A stretch of DNA of 27,346 nt from DATKPC01 sp035524275 (GTDB lineage Bacteria; Pseudomonadota; Gammaproteobacteria; Burkholderiales; Burkholderiaceae_F), in NCBI GenBank assembly GCA_035524275.1, contig DATKPC010000131.1, positions 1-27,346 of the forward strand. The letters are read 5' to 3'. Positions within the stretch are counted from its first letter, which is position 1. Each line of letters starts with the position of its first letter. A program made the position numbers and the translations under genes. This document shows positions 7,165 to 13,405 of the stretch, piece by piece. The notes under the pieces are model-generated. The model worked only from the letters and a program-made list of their open reading frames with translations. It was not told the DNA's origin and searched no databases.

Positions 7165-8418
7165 GTGACGGCCTTCCGCTTCACCGCGGCCGACGACGTC
7201 GGCAAGGAGCAGTCCGGCGTCATCGAAGCCGACAGCGCGCGCGCCGCGCGGCAGATCCTGCGCGGCCGCGGATTGATCGCGCTGGCGGTCGCGCCGGTGA
7301 TGACCGGCACCGGCGAGGGCGACGGCGCGCGCGTCGGCGCAAGCTTCGGCCGGCGGCTGTCGCAGACGGAGCTGGCGGTCGTCACGCGGCAACTCGCGAG
7401 CCTGCTGGGCGCGGCGCTTCCGGTGGCCGACGCGCTGACCGTGATGGTCGAGCAGAGCGAGCGGCAGCACCTGCGCGAGCTGATGGCGGCCATCCGCACC
7501 GACGTGCTGGGCGGCACATCGCTGTCGAAGGCGCTGGCGCGGCATCCGCGCCAATTCCCGGAGATCTACCGCGCGCTGATTGCCGCCGGCGAGGAGTCGG
7601 GGCGGCTGGGCTCGGTGCTGGCGAGCCTCGCGGACTACATCGAGGAACGTTCGCGGCTGCAGCAGAAGATCACGCTGGCCTTCGTCTATCCGGCGATCAT
7701 CACGCTCGTGGCGCTCGCGGTCGTCATCGGGATGCTGACGTACGTCGTGCCGCAGATCGTCCAGGTCTTCGCGCAGACGCGGCAGGCGCTTCCCTGGCTG
7801 ACGCGGGCGATGATCGCGCTGTCGAACTTCGTCCGCAGCTACGGCTGGATCGTCGCCGTCGTCATCGCGCTCGGCGCCTTCGCGGCGCAGCGAGCGTTGC
7901 GGGTCCCGGCCGTGCGCCTGGCCTGGCACCGGCGGCTGCTGACGATGCCGGTCGTCGGCGTGCTGTCGCGGACGCTGAACACCGCGCGCTTCGCCTCGAC
8001 GCTCGCGATCCTCGTCGGCTCCGGCGTTCCGATGCTGCGCTCGCTGCAGGCGGCCGGCGAGACGGTCGGCAACCTGGCGATGCGCGCGCGCGTCCTCGAT
8101 GCGACGCAACGCGTCCGCGAGGGCTACTCGCTTGCCAAGGCGCTGCGGGCCGGCGGCGACGAGGAAAAGCAGCCGGGGCACGTCCGGCTCTTCCCGCCGG
8201 TGCTGATCCACCTGATCGCGTCCGGGGAGGCGACCGGGAAGCTGCCGGAGATGCTGTCGCGCGCCGCCGCGATCCATTCCAGCGAAGCGGAGCGGCGGGC
8301 ACTGTTCTTCACGTCGCTGCTGGAGCCGGCGCTGATCCTGGCGATGGGCGGCATCGTGATGCTGATCGTGCTGGCGGTGCTGCTGCCGATCATCGAGATC
8401 AACCAGCTCGCGCATTGA
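7165..8418 (+). CDS. gspF: GspF, T2SS inner-membrane platform protein
   Basis: A 417-residue polytopic inner-membrane protein at the centre of the T2SS assembly platform, thought to couple GspE to pilin extraction. Two homologous GspF domains are visible. The first contains LSQTELAVVTRQLASLLGA and EESGRLGSVL, the second TARFASTLAILVGSGVPM and ASGEATGKLPEML. The expected membrane helices lie after the first domain (AFVYPAIITLVALAVVIGML, and GWIVAVVIALGAF) and at the C-terminus (ALILAMGGIVMLIVLAVLL). The start is GTG 7165, with GAGGGA at 7148-7153 overlapping the end of gspE. This is the last gene of the secretion set in the window; a hairpin follows at once. Confidence 0.95.
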   Translation: MTAFRFTAADDVGKEQSGVIEADSARAARQILRGRGLIALAVAPVMTGTGEGDGARVGASFGRRLSQTELAVVTRQLASLLGAALPVADALTVMVEQSERQHLRELMAAIRTDVLGGTSLSKALARHPRQFPEIYRALIAAGEESGRLGSVLASLADYIEERSRLQQKITLAFVYPAIITLVALAVVIGMLTYVVPQIVQVFAQTRQALPWLTRAMIALSNFVRSYGWIVAVVIALGAFAAQRALRVPAVRLAWHRRLLTMPVVGVLSRTLNTARFASTLAILVGSGVPMLRSLQAAGETVGNLAMRARVLDATQRVREGYSLAKALRAGGDEEKQPGHVRLFPPVLIHLIASGEATGKLPEMLSRAAAIHSSEAERRALFFTSLLEPALILAMGGIVMLIVLAVLLPIIEINQLAH

Positions 8419-8420
8419 GC

Positions 8421-8447
8421 CCGTCCCGCCCACGCGGGGGAGGACGG
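8421..8447 (+). terminator. Possible hairpin after gspF
   Basis: Three bases after the gspF stop, CCGTCC (8421-8426) pairs with GGACGG (8442-8447), followed by a two-base internal mismatch and an inner CCC/GGG pairing. No run of T follows, so this is at most a weak intrinsic terminator or an RNA 3'-end stabiliser. The rest of the 109-base gap to the GH25 gene shows only that gene's ribosome site. Confidence 0.35.
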
Positions 8448-8527
8448 CCGGCGGATCGTGCGGCATCCTGGTCACGGTCGCAGGTGCACGCAGGCGCCTT
8501 CGCAGCCTTCCTTCGAGGAGTGACATC

Positions 8528-9157
8528 ATGCCCAGCGGACTCAATGTCGTGATCGACCTGTCGCACCATAACCAGACCGTCGACTTCGCCCAGGTGAAGG
8601 GCGCCGGCATCCTCGGCGTGATCCACAAGGCGACGCAGGGCGTGGCATTCGTCGATCCGACCTACGCCGACCGCCGCGCGCTCGCGTCGCGCGCCGGCCT
8701 CCTCTGGGGGGCCTACCACTTCGGCACCGCCAGCGACGGCGTGCAGCAGGCGCAGGCCTTCCTGAAGGCCGTCGGCGACCCGACCAACCTGCTGCTGGTG
8801 CTGGACTTCGAGAACAATATGACCGGCCCCAGCATGACGCTGGAGGAAGCGCGCGCCTTCGTGACGCATGTGCAGCAGGCCACGAATCGCTATCCGGCGT
8901 TCTACTGCGGGCAATATTTCAAGGAACTCATGGGCACCGGCACCGATCCGATCCTGGCGCAATGTCCCCTATGGCTCGCGCAGTACGGACCGACCGCCGT
9001 CGTGCCGCCGAACTGGCCGACGTGGACGCTGTGGCAATACACCGACGGAGCGCAGGGCGATGGGCCGTACGAGGTGGCGGGCGTCGGGCGCGTCGATCGC
9101 GACGTCTACAACGGATCCTCGGCGGCCGACCTGCAGAAGCTCTGGACGGGATCCTGA
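8528..9157 (+). CDS. GH25-family muramidase (lysozyme)
   Basis: A 209-residue single-domain glycoside hydrolase family 25 protein, predicted to cut the MurNAc-GlcNAc beta-1,4 bond of peptidoglycan. Diagnostic features are an N-terminal VIDLSHHN (Asp10), HKATQG (33-38), WGAYHF (60-65), the catalytic LDFEN motif (Asp93 and Glu95), PLWLAQYG (147-154), TLWQYTDG (167-174) and the closing VDRDVYNG (189-196). No signal peptide, transmembrane helix or separate wall-binding module is visible. Export would therefore need phage-type lysis, a secretion system recognising the folded protein, or an unseen route. ATG 8528 has GAGGAG at 8515-8520. The gene is in line with the T2SS operon and is followed after four bases by a lipoprotein gene, a spacing that suggests one transcript. 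It could be a prophage remnant endolysin, but no other phage gene is present. Confidence 0.88.
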   Translation: MPSGLNVVIDLSHHNQTVDFAQVKGAGILGVIHKATQGVAFVDPTYADRRALASRAGLLWGAYHFGTASDGVQQAQAFLKAVGDPTNLLLVLDFENNMTGPSMTLEEARAFVTHVQQATNRYPAFYCGQYFKELMGTGTDPILAQCPLWLAQYGPTAVVPPNWPTWTLWQYTDGAQGDGPYEVAGVGRVDRDVYNGSSAADLQKLWTGS

Positions 9158-9161
9158 CGCG

Positions 9162-9614
9162 GTGAAGCCCTTCGCGCGGTCGGTCCTGCTGGCCCTCGGC
9201 TTCGCGCTGGGGGCGATCGGCGTGGCGGGTTGCGCACTGCGGTCGCCGGTCGCGAACGCGGACGACGCGGGTTGCCATCGCGGCGCACTGGACTGCCCGA
9301 TCGCGCTCGCGCCCGCCACGCCCTCCGCACGGTCGCCCGCGCGCTACGAAGGGCTGCTGACGCCGGAGCAGCCCCGCGTCAGCCTGTCGTTCGTCGCTCC
9401 GCAGGGGGCCGTTCTGCACTGGTCGTACGCCGGGCCGAACGTCCGAATGACGCTGCGGTACCCCGGGGGCGACGTCGACGGGCCCGGACTGCCGGACCTC
9501 ATCCCGCTGAATACTTCTGGAGAGCATGTGCTCACTATCTCATCGAACTTGATGGCCGAGGATATCTACGGCTCCTTTCGCATCCGGGTGTGGCTGGATC
9601 CAGCGGGCGAATAG
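9162..9614 (+). CDS. Small lipoprotein of unknown function
   Basis: A 150-residue predicted lipoprotein. The N-terminus is a lipoprotein signal peptide (VKPFARSVLLALGFALGAIG) ending with lipobox VAGC, so Cys24 would be lipidated and the mature protein held at a membrane in the periplasm. The mature part looks all-beta (SLSFVAPQGAVLHWSY, then VRMTLRYPGGD, then GEHVLTISSN and FRIRVWLDP), resembling the beta-sandwich pattern of PPC-type domains. That is only a resemblance. GTG 9162 is the only start that gives a full signal peptide, and it lies four bases after the GH25 stop. The last 100 bases are lower in GC than the neighbourhood. Its pairing with a muramidase could mean an inhibitor or immunity role, but nothing in the sequence proves it. 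Confidence 0.75.
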   Translation: MKPFARSVLLALGFALGAIGVAGCALRSPVANADDAGCHRGALDCPIALAPATPSARSPARYEGLLTPEQPRVSLSFVAPQGAVLHWSYAGPNVRMTLRYPGGDVDGPGLPDLIPLNTSGEHVLTISSNLMAEDIYGSFRIRVWLDPAGE

Positions 9615-9632
9615 CGCCTCGGCCCGACCGGG

Positions 9633-9661
9633 TTGACCTGTCAAAGAATATATCGTACGAT
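9633..9661 (+). promoter_or_regulatory. Sigma70-type promoter for padR
   Basis: TTGACC (9633-9638) is separated by 17 bases from TACGAT (9656-9661). This gives five of six matches to the -35 consensus and four of six to the -10 consensus with ideal spacing, inside a locally AT-rich stretch that stands out from the surrounding GC-rich sequence. The -10 box lies inside the left arm of an inverted repeat, so the promoter looks repressible by the downstream gene product. Confidence 0.65.
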
Positions 9662-9682
9662 GCATCTCATGGTACATCGTAC
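9655..9682. promoter_or_regulatory. Inverted-repeat operator, probably for the PadR regulator
   Basis: Perfect 8-bp arms GTACGATG (9655-9662) and CATCGTAC (9675-9682) are separated by 12 bases, so their centres are 20 bp apart, about two helical turns. ATCGTACGAT (9652-9661) is itself a perfect palindrome. The repeat overlaps the -10 box and likely start site of the padR promoter and ends 21 bases before the padR ATG. PadR repressors commonly bind such repeats in their own promoters, so autorepression is the natural inference. Confidence 0.65.
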
Positions 9683-9703
9683 AAACAACCATCAGGACAG
9701 AAC

Positions 9704-10393
9704 ATGCTGACTCGCACGTGCTTCGACTATTTTCGCCATCACGCCGGCCGCCACGGCGGCCGCCACCACCACGGGTTCTTCGGCTTCGGCAACGACTTCG
9801 GCGAGGGCATGCCGGGCGGCGTCCGACGCGGTCCGGGCGGTTTCGGTCCCGGACGCAAGCTGGGTTCCAGCGACCTGCAACTGCTGCTGCTGGCGCTGCT
9901 CGCCGACAAGCCGAGCCACGGCTACGAGCTGATCAAGGCCCTCGGCGAACGTTCCAGCGGCTACTACAGCCCGAGTCCCGGGATGGTCTACCCGGCGCTC
10001 ACGTACCTGGAGGAAATCGGCCACGCCGCCGTCGAGACCGAGGGCACGCGCAAGCTGTACCGGATCACGGATGCCGGCCGCGACCACCTGGAAAAGAATC
10101 GCGCCGCCGTCGACACGCTGCTGCAGCAAATCGACTGGCTGGGAAAGCGGATGGAACAGGTGCGCCAGGCGATGGCCGGCGCGACAAACCCCAGCGATGC
10201 GGGCGACGAGGACAACGACGCCGAGTCCGGCTGGGCGGAGCGTGGCCGGTGGGCCGGGGCCATCGGCGAACTGCGGCAGGCGAGGCGAAGCCTTAAGCTG
10301 GCGCTGTTCGGCAAGATCGGCGCGAACGCCGACGTGCAGCGCAAGGTCGCGGAGATCCTGGAGCGCGCTGCAGCCGAGATCCGCAACAGCTGA
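9704..10393 (+). CDS. PadR-family repressor with His-rich N-terminus (YqjI-like)
   Basis: A 229-residue transcriptional regulator. The PadR winged helix-turn-helix covers about residues 52-125 (LLLLALLADKPSHGYELIKA, SPGMVYPALTYLEE, TRKLYRITDAGRDHLEKN), followed by helical dimerisation segments. Before it lies a stretch rich in His and Gly: His12, 13, 17, 21, 22 and 23 plus Cys6, followed by a Gly/Phe/Arg-rich linker. E. coli YqjI, a nickel-responsive PadR protein, has the same architecture with a metal-binding His/Cys-rich head, so metal sensing is a fair inference here. AGGA at 9694-9697 supports ATG 9704. Its promoter contains a matching inverted repeat. An MFS exporter lies downstream beyond a large hairpin and is the likely target. 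Confidence 0.9.
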   Translation: MLTRTCFDYFRHHAGRHGGRHHHGFFGFGNDFGEGMPGGVRRGPGGFGPGRKLGSSDLQLLLLALLADKPSHGYELIKALGERSSGYYSPSPGMVYPALTYLEEIGHAAVETEGTRKLYRITDAGRDHLEKNRAAVDTLLQQIDWLGKRMEQVRQAMAGATNPSDAGDEDNDAESGWAERGRWAGAIGELRQARRSLKLALFGKIGANADVQRKVAEILERAAAEIRNS

Positions 10394-10456
10394 TCGCGGC
10401 GCCGGCCTGACGCACCGACAGGCCGACCGACCTATAGAACGGAACGACCGACAAGC

Positions 10457-10504
10457 CGCCGCCCGCGGCGGCGTCCCCGCGCGGGGGCGCCGCCGCGGGC
10501 GGCG
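10457..10504. promoter_or_regulatory. 24-bp-stem GC palindrome between padR and the MFS gene
   Basis: Bases 10457-10480 are the reverse complement of 10481-10504 except for one T-G position (10474/10487), giving a 48-base palindrome made only of G and C apart from that T. As RNA it could form an exceptionally stable hairpin with one G-U pair. No T-run follows, so it is not a standard intrinsic terminator. It probably limits readthrough from padR or protects the upstream message. A weak TATAGA (10433-10438) lies just upstream, without a good -35 partner. Confidence 0.6.
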
Positions 10505-10549
10505 TGGTGCTTGCACGGTCCACACCTGCCAGACCAAGGACATTGCGAC

Positions 10550-11815
10550 GTGACATCGACCGCCACGCCCACGCCCGCCGCAGCGCCGACCGAATCGTTC
10601 GCGGCGATGCGGAACCCGGGTTACCGGATGCATTTCACGACCTTCGTGCTGGCGATGATGGCCGACAACATCGAGCACGTCATCAGCTACTGGATGGCGT
10701 TCCAGAAGTTCCACTCGCCGGCGCTCGGCGGATTCGCGGTCGTCTCGCACTGGCTGCCCTACCTGCTCTTCTCGGTACCGGCCGGTGCGCTGGCCGACCG
10801 CGGCGATCCGCGCCGCATCATCCAGGCCGGGATGCTGCTTTTCATGCTCGCATCGCTCGGCTGGGGCTATTTCTTCGTCACCGACAGCCTGCAGATGTGG
10901 CACGCGATGACGCTGCTGGTGATCCACGGCTTCGCCGGCGTCCTGTGGCAGACGTCGAGCCAGCTGCTGCTGCACGACATCGTGCCGATCGCGCAGCTCC
11001 AGAGCGCCGTGCGCCTGAACGCAACGGCTCGCTACCTCGGCATCCTCGTCGGCCCGGCGGTCGGCGGCCTGATCATGCTGACGCTCGGGCCGTCGCACGG
11101 CATCTTCCTCAATGCGGCGTTCTACCTGCCGCTCGTGCTGTGGCTCTGGAAGGCGCCGTACGGCCCGCGCTTCCGGCCTGCCGGCCAGGCGCCGATGCAA
11201 CGCGCGGTCCGCGGCCTTGCCGATATCGTGCAGACGATCCGCGACATCTCCGGCAGCCCGATGATCGTCTCGATGACGCTGCTCGCCGGCGCGGCGTCGT
11301 TCTTCGTCGGCAACAGCTACCACGCGCAGATGCCGAGCTTCGCGCACGACCTCGGCCACGGCGACCCGGGCGTGTCCTACAGCATGCTGCTCGCCGCCGA
11401 CGCCAGCGGCGCGCTGCTCGCCGGCTACCTGCTCGAGCGCCTCGGGCTGCTGAAGTCGACGCCGCGCACCGCGCTGCTGCTGGCGATGGCGTGGGGCGTG
11501 GCGCTTGCCGGCTTCGCGCTCGCGCGCAGCTATCCGCTCGCGCTGCTGCTGCTCTTCGCCGCGGGCTTCCTCGAACTGTCGTTCAACAGCATGGCGCAGG
11601 CGCTGGTGCAGATCCATGCAGTCGCGGCGATTCGCGGTCGCGTGATCGGGCTCTACAACATGTCGGCGCTCGGCATGCGGTCCTTCAGCGGTTTCACCGT
11701 CGGCCTCGCCGGCAGCGTCGTCGGCGTGCATACGTCCCTGGCCGTCTCGGCGCTGGCGTTGCTGCTGTTCGTCGGCGGGATGACGGCGACGCTACGCGCG
11801 GCGAGGGCGACGTAG
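10550..11815 (+). CDS. MFS transporter, EntS-like (MFS_3) exporter
   Basis: A 421-residue major facilitator with about 10 to 12 hydrophobic helices. It resembles the MFS_3 group that includes the enterobactin exporter EntS and related macrolide or siderophore exporters. Recognisable parts are the conserved loop GALADRGDPRRIIQAGML (motif A position, between helices 2 and 3), LNATARYLGILVGPAVGG in the middle, and a second-half loop near LLERLGLLKSTPRTALLL. The substrate cannot be read from the sequence. GTG 10550 is preferred, with AAGGA at 10536-10540. An upstream in-frame TTG at 10511 would lengthen it by 13 residues without a ribosome site. It follows the His-rich PadR gene on the same strand, so metal- or siderophore-linked export is a plausible inference. 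A palindromic repeat element starts 13 bases after its stop. Confidence 0.85.
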   Translation: MTSTATPTPAAAPTESFAAMRNPGYRMHFTTFVLAMMADNIEHVISYWMAFQKFHSPALGGFAVVSHWLPYLLFSVPAGALADRGDPRRIIQAGMLLFMLASLGWGYFFVTDSLQMWHAMTLLVIHGFAGVLWQTSSQLLLHDIVPIAQLQSAVRLNATARYLGILVGPAVGGLIMLTLGPSHGIFLNAAFYLPLVLWLWKAPYGPRFRPAGQAPMQRAVRGLADIVQTIRDISGSPMIVSMTLLAGAASFFVGNSYHAQMPSFAHDLGHGDPGVSYSMLLAADASGALLAGYLLERLGLLKSTPRTALLLAMAWGVALAGFALARSYPLALLLLFAAGFLELSFNSMAQALVQIHAVAAIRGRVIGLYNMSALGMRSFSGFTVGLAGSVVGVHTSLAVSALALLLFVGGMTATLRAARAT

Positions 11816-11828
11816 GGGCGGGCGGCGC

Positions 11829-11966
11829 GCGCCCTCTCCCCCAGCCCCTCTCCCGCTTCGCGGGCGAGGGGAGCTCCGGCGTCAGCCGTGGTGACGACAT
11901 CTCCCGTTTCGACGACGAGACTCCCCTCGCCCGCGCGAGCGGGAGAGGGGCTGGGGGAGAGGGCGC
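11829..11966. repeat. Palindromic intergenic element, copy 1
   Basis: The left arm (from CCCTCTCCC at 11832 to about 11873) and the right arm (about 11921-11963) are inverted repeats of about 42 bases around a core of some 45 bases. Each arm can also fold alone (CCCTCTCCCGC against GCGGGCGAGGGG). The same structure recurs at 15605, 21410 and 27254. It starts 13 bases after the MFS stop and ends 79 bases before the next gene, and may act as a transcript-end hairpin. Between 11967 and 12045 I see only a GGGGAG ribosome site. Confidence 0.9.
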
Positions 11967-12045
11967 CCGCTACAATGCATCCCAGCAGGGGGGTGGCCAC
12001 GACGGGCGTGCCGCATCGATCGGCTGCGCCCCGGGGAGATCGATC

Positions 12046-12744
12046 TTGGATCGGCGCGAAAGCGGCCCGCTTGTCCCCGCTCCAGGCGTCGCCTTCGGAC
12101 GCTGGTTGCCGCCGGATTTCCGTCGCGAACGCGGCATCGCCTTCGCCGGCTGCGCGCTGCTGCACCTGCTTTTCTTCCTGGTGCTCAACGATCCGCGACC
12201 CGCCTTCCCACCCGACGCGACGCCACGGCTACCGTCGCCCGAACCGATCGTCGTCTGGCTTCCGATCACGAAACCCGGGGAACTCGCGGGTCGCGCGATC
12301 GGGACACCGTTGCCGGGACCGGGGACAAGATCGCATCGCGAGATCGAGACGGCCGTGATGCGGCACGCGACCGGAGGCCTTGGCCGCGACGAGCGGCCGC
12401 GCCCCGGTGCCGGCGGACCGGAGGGTGCCGCCACGCAGCCGGAGGCCCGCGAGGCGCCGCTGGCGGAGCGTCCGGCCGCGTCGAGCGCGGCCGACGGCGG
12501 CGCCGTCGACTGGCGCACGGCCGCCCAGCGCATTGCGCGCGAGATCGCGAGCCGGTATTCGAACGTCGATGCCGACGGCTCAGGCACCGGCGCGGACGGA
12601 CACGCGCCGCGCGGGCTGTTCGCCGACGGTTCGAACGGCGACGGCCGGCCCGACTGCGGGAAGATCTATTCCGGCGCGGCGATCCTCGGGACCGGGCTGT
12701 GGCAGTACGACGGCGATCCGCAGCACGGATGCGAGTGGCGGTAG
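12046..12744 (+). CDS. Membrane-anchored protein of unknown function
   Basis: A 232-residue protein I do not recognise. After about 29 residues comes one membrane helix (IAFAGCALLHLLFFLVL, about 31-47), then a Pro-rich stretch (DPRPAFPPDATPRLPSPEP, then VVWLPI). A long low-complexity Gly/Arg/Ala-rich region follows, then a compact end with two cysteines (PDCGKIYSGAAILGTGLWQY, then GDPQHGCEWR). The overall layout, an N-terminal anchor followed by a Pro-rich periplasmic stretch, recalls TonB-type proteins, but there is no TonB C-terminal domain. TTG 12046 is chosen because GGGGAG (12033-12038) lies seven bases upstream and no ATG or GTG is in frame nearby. The frame is open further upstream through the repeat element, which is not likely to be coding. 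It converges with the next minus-strand gene, ten bases between the stops. Confidence 0.6.
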   Translation: MDRRESGPLVPAPGVAFGRWLPPDFRRERGIAFAGCALLHLLFFLVLNDPRPAFPPDATPRLPSPEPIVVWLPITKPGELAGRAIGTPLPGPGTRSHREIETAVMRHATGGLGRDERPRPGAGGPEGAATQPEAREAPLAERPAASSAADGGAVDWRTAAQRIAREIASRYSNVDADGSGTGADGHAPRGLFADGSNGDGRPDCGKIYSGAAILGTGLWQYDGDPQHGCEWR

Positions 12745-12754
12745 GCGGCGGGCG

Positions 12755-13270
12755 CTACTTCGCGAACTGCTTCGCGAGATTGTCGAGGCCGGCGCGGTAG
12801 ATGCCGGTGACCGCCTTCACGGCCGCCTCGTCGTTCTTCTCCGGCGGCGGATCGTTGTTCGGGTACGCCCGATAGAACGCGCCGCGCCACTCGACGACGG
12901 AGCCGCCGCTCTCGCCCGGCTTCACCGTGATCGTCGACGTGTAGTTGTTCACCGGCACCGGACCCGGGTCCTTCATCCGGTAGTTGTACTTGTGCTCCGC
13001 GGCGTCGTAGCCCTCGAGGATCTCGACGATCTGGCCGCCGTCCTTCAGCTTCAGCGTCCGCAGCGAGCCGACGTTGTTGCCGTCGGTCGTCGTGCTGCTC
13101 TCGACGGCCGGATGCCACGTCTGCAGCGCGTCGAAGTTCTTGACCTTCTCCCAGACCGCATCGACCGGCGCATTGATCGCGACGGATTCGGTGACCTTCT
13201 GGCGCGTCGGGCCGTGCGCCAGCGCCGCGCCGGCGGCAACCAGCGCGATCGCCGCAAATAGGGCTCGCAT
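12755..13270 (-). CDS. Periplasmic SRPBCC-family protein, MxaD-like
   Basis: A 171-residue exported protein with a clear signal peptide (MRALFAAIALVAAGAALAHG) and an SRPBCC/polyketide-cyclase-like fold. Features are VTESVAINAPVDAVWEKVKN, then FDALQTWHPAVESS, LKDGGQIVEILEGYDA, KYNYRM, VNNYTSTITV, VVEWRGAFYRAY and a C-terminal helix with GIYRAGLDNLAKQF. The pattern WHPAV plus PVPVNNY plus YRAGLDNL resembles MxaD/XoxJ-type periplasmic proteins associated with PQQ-dependent alcohol dehydrogenases. No dehydrogenase is in this window, so the role is open. ATG 13270 starts the signal peptide exactly, with GAGGAG upstream; a longer frame to 13372 would bury it. It lies downstream of the YVTN propeller gene on the same strand. 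Confidence 0.85.
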   Translation of the reverse strand: MRALFAAIALVAAGAALAHGPTRQKVTESVAINAPVDAVWEKVKNFDALQTWHPAVESSTTTDGNNVGSLRTLKLKDGGQIVEILEGYDAAEHKYNYRMKDPGPVPVNNYTSTITVKPGESGGSVVEWRGAFYRAYPNNDPPPEKNDEAAVKAVTGIYRAGLDNLAKQFAK

Positions 13271-13361
13271 GATTCTCTGTCTCCTCGTTGGCGTAGATCG
13301 AGCCCGCGGCGGCGATGCCAGGCTGCCGCCCGAGCGGAGCGGAAAGGTACCTTCATTTGCC

Positions 13362-13382
13362 GGCCCGATCAAACCGGGCCGC
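13362..13382 (-). terminator. Hairpin between the propeller and SRPBCC genes
   Basis: CGGCCCG (13362-13368) and CGGGCCG (13376-13382) form a perfect 7-bp inverted repeat with a seven-base loop in the 135-base gap between the two minus-strand genes. In the direction of transcription it is followed by GCAAATGAAGG, with no U-run, so it would be a weak terminator or processing site at most. Confidence 0.35.
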
Positions 13383-13405
13383 GCCGTCCCGCGGCGGCTC
13401 GTTGG

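Noticed and set aside
9162..9614. The lipoprotein considered as a PliI/MliC-type lysozyme inhibitor.
   Set aside because: I cannot see the conserved inhibitor motifs. Only the location next to a muramidase suggests it, so it is kept as a hypothesis and not as a call.
10504..12045. A long + frame joining the MFS region, the repeat and the anchored protein.
   Set aside because: Its first part is a shadow of the MFS gene and its middle runs through the palindromic repeat. Only the part from TTG 12046 has a plausible start and protein-like features.
11653..12165. Minus-strand frames reading SPSPARAGEG-type peptides through the repeat copies.
   Set aside because: These peptides are translations of the CCCTCTCCC element, which is intergenic and recurs elsewhere. 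They are a common annotation artefact.
13271..13372. A longer start for the SRPBCC gene.
   Set aside because: It would hide the clear signal peptide beginning at 13270.
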